A DNA stretch of 64,000 nucleotides from GCA-002282575 sp964646525 (GTDB taxonomy: Bacteria; Pseudomonadota; Gammaproteobacteria; Thiomicrospirales; Thiomicrospiraceae). Shown in pieces: positions 9,347 through 17,776 of this stretch. Every line of letters starts with the position of its first letter. The stretch's first letter is position 1. The stretch lies in contig CAZYER010000001.1 of assembly GCA_964646525.1 (NCBI GenBank), positions 1 to 64,000 of the forward strand. The letters are read 5' to 3'. A program made the position numbers and the translations under genes. Under the pieces are notes generated by a model that saw only the letters and a list, made by a program, of their open reading frames with translations, made no database searches and had not been told where the DNA came from.

Positions 9347-9370
9347 AGAAGTAGCCAACAGGGAGACTCA

Positions 9371-12289
9371 ATGGCGCTGCTTAAATTCATGGTCGTGTTT
9401 TTCTGCTCACTCAACATCGTTTGGGCTGCCGTGCCTAAGGTTGAGGCAAAAAAAGTCTATCAGTTTGGTGTTTTTGCCTACTTAGGTGAAGAACATACCT
9501 ATGCGCAGTTTGCTCCTATTATTGACTATCTCAATAGCCAACTCACCGAAGAGCGCATTGAACTTCAGGTATTATCACAAGAAAAAATTTACAAAGGCAT
9601 TGACAGTAAAGAGCTAGATTTTGTCTCCACTAATCCAACACATTACATCGTTATTCGTAATCAACTCGACCTTTCTGGTCCCATGGCTACGCTGGTCAAG
9701 TTACACAATGGTCAACCCAATAAATCACTAGCAGGTACGATTTTAACGCTCTCCCATCGCAAAGATATCAATAGCTTGCAAGACATTAAGCACAAAGTGA
9801 TTGGTATTCCGGGATATGAATTTATGGGCGGTTATCGTGCTCAGGCATTCGAACTTCATCAAGCTAATATTCGCTTACCGCAAGATGTCAGCCGCATTGA
9901 CGTGAAAGGCGATCATTACAGCGTAGTTAACGCTTTAGTGAATGGAGAAGTTGACGTCGGTTTTGTGCGTGAAGGTGTGCTGGAACACATGGTGCAAAAA
10001 GGCGAATTAGACGTTCACAAACTCAAAGTAATCAATGCTCAATACGCACCCAATACACCCTACCAAGTTTCTACTCGACTTTATCCAGAGTGGCCTGTTG
10101 TGGCTTTGCCACATGTACCAGAAAGTTTTCAGCGCCGCATTACCTCACTCTTGCTATCGCTCGAACCCACCCACCCCAGCGCAAAAGCGGCTCGCATTTA
10201 CGGTTTTTCGATCCCTTCCGATTATTTACCCGTTGAGATGCTATCGCGTGCTTTAAAGCTGCCGCCATTCGATCAAGAAACCGAAATTCATGTTAGTGAT
10301 ATTTGGCAACAACATTCACTGAGTATTATGTCGGTATTTGCGACCATGTTGTTACTCATTGCCTTAACCTTATTTAGCTGGCGCTTCTATGCGCGTGCCA
10401 AATTCAACAGCGACTATATTCGTGATATTCTCGATGCACAAAGGGCGATTGTCGTTGTGAACGATGGCAAAAAACTGGTTGATATAAGTGGCGAGTTTTT
10501 CCGCTACTTTCCAGAGTTTATCAGCATTGAAGACTTCTCTGCCAAGTATCGTTGCATTTGCGATCTCTTCGCGCATGAAGCAGGTTTCCTCTATAACCCT
10601 ACCGATAAAATGACTTGGATTGAAGACGTACTTAAATCCCCTTATCAGAATCATAAAGCGCTCATTCGTCGCAACAATCAAAGCCTGATTTTTAAAGTTT
10701 ACGTCGAATTTTCGGAAAAGCTAAACTACTACATCATTACCCTCATCGACATCACCGAATTGGAACTCAGCAACCAAAGACTCAGCGAACAGAAACAGCT
10801 GGCTGATGCTGCCAACCGCTCTAAATCCGAATTCCTAGCTAACATGAGTCATGAAATTCGTACTCCCATGAATGGCATCATCGGCTTATCTGAACTGGGT
10901 ATTACCGAAACCGACCAGCGTAAAACGCAACACTATTTAGAGCGTATCAATCAATCAGGTAAATTGCTACTCAGCATTATCAATGACATTCTGGACTTTT
11001 CAAAAATCGAAGCGGGCAAAATGGAGATTGTGCATGCGCCCTTCTATTTAGGTCAATTATTAGATCAAATAAATAGCCTATTCGATCCACTTGCAGAACG
11101 CAAAGGCATTACCTTTAAGTTAACTATTGAGAAAGCACTGCTCGATGTCTATATCGGTGATGAATTACGCCTGCGTCAAGTACTTGTTAATCTCATCAGT
11201 AATGCCATTAAATTTACTGAAAAAGGCAGTGTTCAGTTGAGCGTCTACTTCTGGCAAGATAACACACAAAGCGGCTTATATTTTGCTGTGCAAGATACAG
11301 GAATTGGCTTAACTGAGGCACAGCAAAGTCGCTTATTTCAAGCTTTCCAGCAAGCAGACAGCTCAGTTGCGCACCGTCATGGCGGTACTGGTTTGGGTTT
11401 AGTGATCAGCCAACGTTTAGTGCATGCCATGGGTGGAAATGAAGGAGTAGTGATTCAAAGCCAACAGAATGAAGGTGCTACCTTCAGCTTCAAAATTCCG
11501 TTACCCAGAGCCTCTGAACAGCAAAAAATCGCACTCTTATCACAATTGAGCCAGTCGAAAAAAGCGAGCGAACAGGTACATATTCAGGGCCATGTTTTAT
11601 TGGTGGAAGACAATATCATTAACCAAGAAGTAGCCAGTGAACAACTCAAACAGCTGGGGTTGCAAGTTAGTATTGCCGACAATGGTGCTGTCGCCGTTGC
11701 TAAAGCGCAAACAGAAGCTTTTGACTTAATTTTAATGGACATTCAAATGCCCATTCTAGATGGTTATCAGGCAACCGAGTTGATCCGTCAGGTCAATAAA
11801 AAAGTACCTATTATTGCCCTTACTGCTGCCGCGATGAGCGAAGACAAAGCTAAAGCCTTGTCCTATGGCATGAACGGTCACCTGAGTAAACCAATTGATA
11901 CACGCGAACTGATTTCGACCTTGCATCAATGGTTAGCTCCGATCAACAATACGCATCAACTCACCAAGCCCAGCGTGTTATTGGTTGATCATGATGCGGC
12001 GCAGCTCAAAATCTGGGTGTCCTTGCTTAAACCCCTCTGCAAAATACACATTGCCAATCAGCTCAGCAAAGCCGAAGTGATGCTACAAAAGCAGTCGATG
12101 GATTATTTGCTCATTGCTGCCCACAGTATTACCGATGAAGCAACACTACCCGAACATGCACGCTGTTGGTTATTCGGTGAGGCCAATGAAGCCGCAGCCA
12201 AACACTCCCTTCCCTTATTCAGCGAACCATCAGAGTTTATTAACTGGCTGAATAATCAGGCAATTGATCAATTAAAGGCGAAGGCATGA
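9371..12289 (+). CDS. PhnD-like periplasmic sensor hybrid histidine kinase
   Basis: A 972-residue membrane hybrid kinase. A signal peptide (core MVVFFCSLNIVWA) precedes a PhnD-family binding domain of about 290 residues. A membrane span (TMLLLIALTLFSW) and a PAS-like linker follow. HisKA has phospho-His 494 in NMSHEIRTPMN. The ATPase has NLISNAIKFT, DTGIGL and GGTGLGL. A receiver has Asp 790 (LMDIQMPILDG). The last 110 or so residues start like a second receiver (VLLVDHD) but lack the phospho-acceptor Asp, which reads LLIAAHS. ATG at 9371 is chosen because GGGAG lies 6 nt upstream and a signal peptide begins at once; a longer frame from 9311 runs through the leader hairpin. Its binding domain clearly resembles that of the upstream protein (shared TRLYPEWPV and GVLEHM). 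The next gene starts inside its stop codon. Confidence 0.88.
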   Translation: MALLKFMVVFFCSLNIVWAAVPKVEAKKVYQFGVFAYLGEEHTYAQFAPIIDYLNSQLTEERIELQVLSQEKIYKGIDSKELDFVSTNPTHYIVIRNQLDLSGPMATLVKLHNGQPNKSLAGTILTLSHRKDINSLQDIKHKVIGIPGYEFMGGYRAQAFELHQANIRLPQDVSRIDVKGDHYSVVNALVNGEVDVGFVREGVLEHMVQKGELDVHKLKVINAQYAPNTPYQVSTRLYPEWPVVALPHVPESFQRRITSLLLSLEPTHPSAKAARIYGFSIPSDYLPVEMLSRALKLPPFDQETEIHVSDIWQQHSLSIMSVFATMLLLIALTLFSWRFYARAKFNSDYIRDILDAQRAIVVVNDGKKLVDISGEFFRYFPEFISIEDFSAKYRCICDLFAHEAGFLYNPTDKMTWIEDVLKSPYQNHKALIRRNNQSLIFKVYVEFSEKLNYYIITLIDITELELSNQRLSEQKQLADAANRSKSEFLANMSHEIRTPMNGIIGLSELGITETDQRKTQHYLERINQSGKLLLSIINDILDFSKIEAGKMEIVHAPFYLGQLLDQINSLFDPLAERKGITFKLTIEKALLDVYIGDELRLRQVLVNLISNAIKFTEKGSVQLSVYFWQDNTQSGLYFAVQDTGIGLTEAQQSRLFQAFQQADSSVAHRHGGTGLGLVISQRLVHAMGGNEGVVIQSQQNEGATFSFKIPLPRASEQQKIALLSQLSQSKKASEQVHIQGHVLLVEDNIINQEVASEQLKQLGLQVSIADNGAVAVAKAQTEAFDLILMDIQMPILDGYQATELIRQVNKKVPIIALTAAAMSEDKAKALSYGMNGHLSKPIDTRELISTLHQWLAPINNTHQLTKPSVLLVDHDAAQLKIWVSLLKPLCKIHIANQLSKAEVMLQKQSMDYLLIAAHSITDEATLPEHARCWLFGEANEAAAKHSLPLFSEPSEFINWLNNQAIDQLKAKA

Positions 12290-15200
12290 TTCAGCAGCGT
12301 AGCAGTCTTCATAAGCGTTTGCTAACGTTTATTGTCGCTGCCTATGGTGGTTTTGCTCTTACCTTAATTGTTATGGTCAGTTATCTGTCTTATCAGGAAA
12401 CGAAAGCCCATATTTTAGAGGAGTTATCGGACACTTCATTGCAAGTAAGTCATACCATTGATGACTCTTTAAAGGATATGAGCAAATTTTTACAGTCTTT
12501 TACCACTCTACTACACGACGGAAAGAATCTAAAACCGCATAGTGAGCTCCAAGCCCTGATGGATTCTCGTATCAAATTACACGATATTTTTAATACTGGA
12601 CTGCTTATTCACGATTTATCAGGAAAAATCATCCTAGACTCTCCCATTGTGCCAAACCGCGTTGGCCTTGAAAGTGGCAGAATGGAGCACTTCTTAAAAG
12701 CACAACAAAGTGAACAAACGGTCATTTCTCGTCCATTCATTGGTCGCGTTGTTAAAGAGCCAGTATTTCACATCATTACACCAATTAAAAATGCGCAACA
12801 AGAGGTGGTCGGTTATATCGCGGGCGTTAATAAGCTAACACAAAATAGTCCATTAACAGACCTAGCCAATTATGGTTATGTTAGCAAAGAAGGTAAGGGT
12901 CAATTGACCATTATTGACCTACATCTTGAATTGATCGTAACCGATACAGAACGCCAACAAGTCGCTTTTAGTCCATTATCTTCCTTTAATAATCAGCATC
13001 TTATTGAACAGGTTCGTTTAGGGAATTGGCAAGGAGAAACCACAGACAATCAAGGCGTACGCTATTTTTATTGGGTGCAAAAACTCAATAACATGGATTG
13101 GATAGTTGTACATCGCTTTCCTAGAGAACTAGTACTAAATTCAGCAGTACTACTTTTAGTCGAACTACTTAGTATTTCATTTATACTCTTGCTGATTATT
13201 GGTTATGGTGTCTATCGTTATCTACAGCATTTACTTAAACCGCTTAAGCAAGCTTCTGAAACCATTAACCAAATAATTGATGATGACGTCACGCCCCACC
13301 AATTACCCGTAGTGGTTGCCGATGAGGTCGGCGTTCTGGTCGACGCTTATAATCGCTTAATAGAAAAACAACTGTATAACGCCCAACAATTGTTAGCAGC
13401 CAAACAACAGGCAGAAAATGCAAATGAGGCAAAATCGGCTTTTTTAGCCAATATGAGCCATGAAATTCGCACTCCGCTCAATGCCATTATCGGACTCACT
13501 GAGCTGCAACTGAGCTACAATCATCTCAATCCAGTGCAACAACAGCGCCAACAACACATTCTGACCTCGGCTAAACTGCTACTCAGCATTATTAATGATG
13601 TGCTTGATTATTCAAAAATTGAAGCTAAAGGACTACAAATAGAATATACCTCATTTGAATTAGCCTCTATTATTCAGCACCTTACCCTACTATTTGAACA
13701 TAGCTGTCAACAAAAAGGCTTGGACTTACAATTTTCAATTGATGAGCAACTACCAGCCAAACTCATTGGCGATCCATTGCGTATTACGCAAGTATTAACG
13801 AATCTACTGTCTAATGCCATTAAGTTTACCCAAGCAGGCAAGGTCGAACTGAATATTCATGCCATGCACCAAACCGATGCACAGGTTCAATTATGCTTTT
13901 CCGTGCGAGACACCGGCATAGGATTAAGTGCCGCACAACAAGCGCAACTGTTTCAGGCTTTTGTTCAAGCCGACACCAGTATCACGCGCAAATATGGTGG
14001 TACAGGACTTGGCTTAAGCATTAGCCAGCGATTGATTGAACTCATGCATGGCAGTCCCATTCGTGTTGAAAGTGAACTAGGACAAGGTAGTCAATTTAGC
14101 TTTGAATTGATCCTAACGATTGACCAAACTGCCCCTTTGCAGACTCAAGTCAGCACTGAAGCACCAATGACGGTTGAAGCACCTATTACATTTCAACCAT
14201 TACAGGGATGTCGCATTTTATTGGTAGAAGATAACCCAATCAATCAGGTCGTCGCTAAAGCCTTATTATCGCGTATGGAATTATCGGTTACGGTGGTTTC
14301 TGATGGCGAACAAGCGGTTGAGATGATGAAATCGTCCGACTTTGATTTGATTTTAATGGATATTCAAATGCCGATTTTGGATGGCTATCAAGCAACACAA
14401 CAAATTCGTCAATTTAATACGGACATTCCCATTATTGCCCTGACTGCTGCCGCGATGGTGGAAGATAAGCAGAAAGCGATCGCCTCTGGCATGAACGATC
14501 ATTTATCAAAACCCATCAATATCGTCAAATTACAGTCCATACTGGCGCATTATCTCATCGATGGTCGTGAAGTGAACTCATCGTCATCATCACCGAAACT
14601 TATCTCAACTGAACCGAATCGACTACAAGAAACCAATAAAATGGCAACCGTGTTGATTGTCGATGATATGCCAACAAACGTCAAAGTATTGGCTAATGGA
14701 CTGAAAAACGAATATCACATTCAAGTGGCAAGTAATGGTGCCAAGGCGATTGAAATTGCACGCAGTAGCACGCCACCCGATTTGATTCTGCTCGACATCA
14801 TCATGCCAGATATGGATGGTTACGAAGTGTGTCGTCGCTTAAAAAATGATGCCCACACCAGTAGTATTCCGATTATTTTTGTCAGCGCCTTAGGTGAGGC
14901 TTTAGATGAAGAAAAAGGTCTCAACTTAGGTGCTGTTGACTATATCTCTAAACCTTTTCATTTACCGATTGTGCGAGCAAGGCTACGCAACCACATGACG
15001 CTCAAGCGCAAAACCGATCTACTCGAAGACATGTCTCACATGGACGGGTTAACCCATGTCGCTAACCGACGCCAATTTGATGAGACCTTTGAAAAAGAAG
15101 CGAAGCGATGCCAGCGTGATGGACACTATTTAGGTATCATCATGATTGATATTGACTACTTTAAACTCTTTAACGACAACTATGGTCATGGTAAGGGCGA

Positions 15201-15531
15201 TGAGTGTCTGGTAAAAGTGGCTGGTGCACTGAATAATCAAATTCGACGCACTAACGACCTATTTGCTCGTTATGGTGGTGAAGAGTTTGTGGTTATCCTA
15301 CCCAATACCCCCCCCAAAGAAGTGGCCGCCATCGCAGAAAAACTACGCTCTGCCGTTGATCAACTCATGCTTAAACATGAATATTCACCAGTGACTGATC
15401 ACGTCACCATTAGTTTGGGCGGTGCGAGTGAGTTGATCGAAAGCCATCAACAAGCCTTGGATCTACTCAGCAAAGCAGATAAAGCACTTTATATGGCTAA
15501 GGAACAGGGTAGAAATCGGGTGGCTATGTAA
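12286..15531 (+). CDS. Cache-type sensor hybrid kinase fused to REC-GGDEF diguanylate cyclase
   Basis: A 1081-residue membrane protein. A span near residues 14-37 and another near 287-310 bracket a periplasmic region of about 250 residues that looks like a double Cache sensor (VISRPFIGRV, FHIITPI, IDLHLELI). A HAMP-like linker follows. HisKA has phospho-His 392 (NMSHEIRTPLN). The ATPase has DTGIGL and GGTGLGL. Receiver 1 has Asp 692 and receiver 2 has Asp 837 (LLDIIMPDMDG). The C-terminal GGDEF domain is intact: GGEEF at 997-1001 and an RxxD inhibitory site at 988-991. The predicted output is c-di-GMP synthesis gated by phosphorylation, as in PleD-like REC-GGDEF proteins. It is the last gene of the sensor operon and overlaps the previous stop by 4 nt. 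Confidence 0.9.
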   Translation: MIQQRSSLHKRLLTFIVAAYGGFALTLIVMVSYLSYQETKAHILEELSDTSLQVSHTIDDSLKDMSKFLQSFTTLLHDGKNLKPHSELQALMDSRIKLHDIFNTGLLIHDLSGKIILDSPIVPNRVGLESGRMEHFLKAQQSEQTVISRPFIGRVVKEPVFHIITPIKNAQQEVVGYIAGVNKLTQNSPLTDLANYGYVSKEGKGQLTIIDLHLELIVTDTERQQVAFSPLSSFNNQHLIEQVRLGNWQGETTDNQGVRYFYWVQKLNNMDWIVVHRFPRELVLNSAVLLLVELLSISFILLLIIGYGVYRYLQHLLKPLKQASETINQIIDDDVTPHQLPVVVADEVGVLVDAYNRLIEKQLYNAQQLLAAKQQAENANEAKSAFLANMSHEIRTPLNAIIGLTELQLSYNHLNPVQQQRQQHILTSAKLLLSIINDVLDYSKIEAKGLQIEYTSFELASIIQHLTLLFEHSCQQKGLDLQFSIDEQLPAKLIGDPLRITQVLTNLLSNAIKFTQAGKVELNIHAMHQTDAQVQLCFSVRDTGIGLSAAQQAQLFQAFVQADTSITRKYGGTGLGLSISQRLIELMHGSPIRVESELGQGSQFSFELILTIDQTAPLQTQVSTEAPMTVEAPITFQPLQGCRILLVEDNPINQVVAKALLSRMELSVTVVSDGEQAVEMMKSSDFDLILMDIQMPILDGYQATQQIRQFNTDIPIIALTAAAMVEDKQKAIASGMNDHLSKPINIVKLQSILAHYLIDGREVNSSSSSPKLISTEPNRLQETNKMATVLIVDDMPTNVKVLANGLKNEYHIQVASNGAKAIEIARSSTPPDLILLDIIMPDMDGYEVCRRLKNDAHTSSIPIIFVSALGEALDEEKGLNLGAVDYISKPFHLPIVRARLRNHMTLKRKTDLLEDMSHMDGLTHVANRRQFDETFEKEAKRCQRDGHYLGIIMIDIDYFKLFNDNYGHGKGDECLVKVAGALNNQIRRTNDLFARYGGEEFVVILPNTPPKEVAAIAEKLRSAVDQLMLKHEYSPVTDHVTISLGGASELIESHQQALDLLSKADKALYMAKEQGRNRVAM

Positions 15532-15543
15532 CAGCTTGAGAAG

Positions 15544-15574
15544 GCTAAAAATCAAGCAGAGCGAGATTTTTAGC
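15544..15574. terminator. Hairpin between convergent genes, likely bidirectional terminator
   Basis: A perfect 10-bp inverted repeat (GCTAAAAATC and GATTTTTAGC) with an 11-nt loop, 13 nt after the sensor operon stop and 9 nt before the pheA stop on the other strand. The T tract lies inside the stem, so it is a weak canonical terminator. Confidence 0.55.
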
Positions 15575-15582
15575 TATGTCCT

Positions 15583-16680
15583 TTAATAAGGCGCAACGGG
15601 AAAAGAACCGAGCAGTTTGTAAAAACTACATTTTGCTTCGACTTGCGCCAATACCGATTTAAGCGGCTCTTGCTCACTATGCCCTTCCACATCGGCATAA
15701 AACACATAGTTCCACTTAGTCTGTTTCGATGGGCGCTCAGTTAATCGTGCCAAACTAATGCCTTTTTCAGCAAAATACCCCAGCACTTCGTGCAAGGCAC
15801 CAGGACGATTGGGTGTTGAGAAAATCAGCGCCGTTTTATCTAAGCCACTCACGCCGCTGGCATGACGTGCCATCACCCAGAAACGCGTGGTATTGTCGGG
15901 CTGATCTTCGATACCATTCACCAACACTTGCAGGTCGTATAAGTGGCTTGCTTGCTCAGAAGCAATCGCCGCGGTATCTGCATGCTCAGTAGCATAAACC
16001 GCAGCGGCGGCATTACTGTCCATCGGGTGTTGCTTCGCCCAAGGCAAATTATTCGCCAACCATTCTCGACATTGTGCTAACGCCTGGGCATGAGCCGCCA
16101 CCACTTTAATCGATGTCAAATCGCTTTGTTTGGCTAATAAGGCATGATGAATCGACAAGTTGACTTCACCACATACTTGCAAATTGGTTTTCAGCAGTAA
16201 ATCTTGCGTAATATTAACTGCACCTTCGGTCGAATTTTCCACGGGTACCACACCATAATCGGTGCGTCCTGTTTCAACCGCTTTGAAGACATTTTCGATA
16301 TTGGCTACTGCCAAGGTTTGCGCACTCAGACCAAAATGTTTAATGGTTGCCGCTTGCGAAAAAGTCCCCTCTGGACCTAAATAAGCGACACGAACGGGCT
16401 GCTCCAGAGCCAAACAAGCCGACATGATTTCACGAAACAAACGCGCGACAACATCATCCGCTAATGGCCCTTGATTACGATTCATCACCTCGCGCAGTAC
16501 TTGCGCCTCACGCTCTGGACGATAGAAAATGGTTTCCACCGTACCGCCCTGCGTTTTAATGTGAGCGACTTCTTGCGCTAACTTGGCACGTTCCGCAATC
16601 AGTTGCTGAATTTGCGCATCTAACGCATCGATACCCGTGCGAATTTCTTGTAGGCGTTGTTGTTCTTGAGCAGTAACCAT
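15583..16680 (-). CDS. pheA: Bifunctional chorismate mutase / prephenate dehydratase (P-protein)
   Basis: A 365-residue enzyme that converts chorismate to prephenate and then phenylpyruvate, for phenylalanine synthesis. An AroQ chorismate mutase domain fills about residues 1-90 (RTGIDALDAQIQQLIAER). The dehydratase domain follows (YLGPEGTFSQAA, VPVENSTEGAV, TTRFWV). A C-terminal ACT domain (NRPGALHEVLGYFA) holds the family effector motif, here seen as GALHEVL and the ESRP-like TERPSK, so feedback inhibition by phenylalanine is expected. Six nt separate it from serC, and gyrA lies further upstream, the order gyrA-serC-pheA known from pseudomonads and relatives. Confidence 0.96.
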   Translation of the reverse strand: MVTAQEQQRLQEIRTGIDALDAQIQQLIAERAKLAQEVAHIKTQGGTVETIFYRPEREAQVLREVMNRNQGPLADDVVARLFREIMSACLALEQPVRVAYLGPEGTFSQAATIKHFGLSAQTLAVANIENVFKAVETGRTDYGVVPVENSTEGAVNITQDLLLKTNLQVCGEVNLSIHHALLAKQSDLTSIKVVAAHAQALAQCREWLANNLPWAKQHPMDSNAAAAVYATEHADTAAIASEQASHLYDLQVLVNGIEDQPDNTTRFWVMARHASGVSGLDKTALIFSTPNRPGALHEVLGYFAEKGISLARLTERPSKQTKWNYVFYADVEGHSEQEPLKSVLAQVEAKCSFYKLLGSFPVAPY

Positions 16681-16686
16681 GAAGGC

Positions 16687-17760
16687 TTATCCGTGACGCT
16701 GAGCAAAATCGTGCATAAACGCAATTAAGGCATCCACACCTGCTTCTGGCATGGCATTATAAATACTAGCGCGCATACCACCGACGATTTTATGACCTTT
16801 AAGCGAAGTCAGACCAGTTGCCGCTGTTTCTGCTAAGAAAACGGCATCTAATGCTGAATCTTTCAAGGTAAAAGGCACATTCATCCACGAACGGTCGGCT
16901 GTCTTCACAGGATTGGCATAAAAACCATTCGAGTTGTCGATGGCGGCATAAAGTTTTTGCGCTTTACGTTCATTAATCGCCGCCATGGCACTCAGTCCAC
17001 CATTTTCTAACAACCATTCAAACACCAAACCTGCCATATACCAAGGATAGGTTGCTGGGGTGTTGTACATAGAATCGTTATTGGCTGCCGACTGATAATC
17101 CAATATGGTTGGCGTACCAGGGCGCGCTTTACCGACTAAATCCTCACGAATAATGACAATGGTCAACCCTGCTGGACCGATATTTTTTTGTGCGCCCGCA
17201 TAAATGACACCAAACTTACTCACATCAATCGGACGAGACAAAATGGTCGATGACATGTCCGCTACCAGTACCTTATCGCCCACATCGGGAATCTGCTGAA
17301 ACTCTAGTCCACCGATGGTTTCGTTAGGCGTGTAGTGAACGTATTTGGCATCAGGACTCAGCTTCCACTCATCACGCTCTGGCACTGCTGTGGTATGGGT
17401 GGCCACCACATTCACATTACAAAATCGGCTCGCTTCTTTAATGGCTTTTTCTGACCAAACACCCGTGTTGAAATAATCAACGGTATCCCCTTCATGGGCT
17501 AAATTCAACGGAATCATGGCAAACTGTAACGAAGCACCGCCCTGTAAAAACAGTACCTTGTAATTATCAGGAATCGCCATCAGCTGACGTAAATCAGCTT
17601 CGGCTTTTTTCGCCACAGCCGTGTAGTCTTTTCCGCGATGGCTCACTTCCATAATCGACATGCCAGTACCGTGCCAATCAAGCATCTCGGCTTGAGCGCG
17701 CTCCATTACGGCTGTCGGCATCATGGCAGGGCCAGCACTAAAATTATATACACGAGCCAT
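16687..17760 (-). CDS. serC: Phosphoserine aminotransferase
   Basis: A 357-residue PLP-dependent class V aminotransferase converting 3-phosphohydroxypyruvate to phosphoserine (serine synthesis) and acting in the pyridoxal 5'-phosphate pathway. The N-terminus YNFSAGPAMMP is diagnostic. The PLP lysine lies in YAGAQKNIGPAG, and VLFLQGGAS and the C-terminal GGMRASIYNAMP match the family. Length is normal. It sits 16 nt after gyrA and 6 nt before pheA, so the three are probably cotranscribed. Confidence 0.97.
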   Translation of the reverse strand: MARVYNFSAGPAMMPTAVMERAQAEMLDWHGTGMSIMEVSHRGKDYTAVAKKAEADLRQLMAIPDNYKVLFLQGGASLQFAMIPLNLAHEGDTVDYFNTGVWSEKAIKEASRFCNVNVVATHTTAVPERDEWKLSPDAKYVHYTPNETIGGLEFQQIPDVGDKVLVADMSSTILSRPIDVSKFGVIYAGAQKNIGPAGLTIVIIREDLVGKARPGTPTILDYQSAANNDSMYNTPATYPWYMAGLVFEWLLENGGLSAMAAINERKAQKLYAAIDNSNGFYANPVKTADRSWMNVPFTLKDSALDAVFLAETAATGLTSLKGHKIVGGMRASIYNAMPEAGVDALIAFMHDFAQRHG

Positions 17761-17776
17761 CGGGCAACTCCTCTAC

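Noticed and set aside
9311..9370. Upstream start for the third sensor gene
   Set aside because: The extra 20 residues run through a hairpin and precede a proper signal peptide; GGGAG supports the ATG at 9371.
9217..9417. 66-codon minus-strand frame between the second and third sensor genes
   Set aside because: It covers the G-rich tract, promoter and leader hairpin; proline-rich translation comes from the G runs, and there is no ribosome-binding site.
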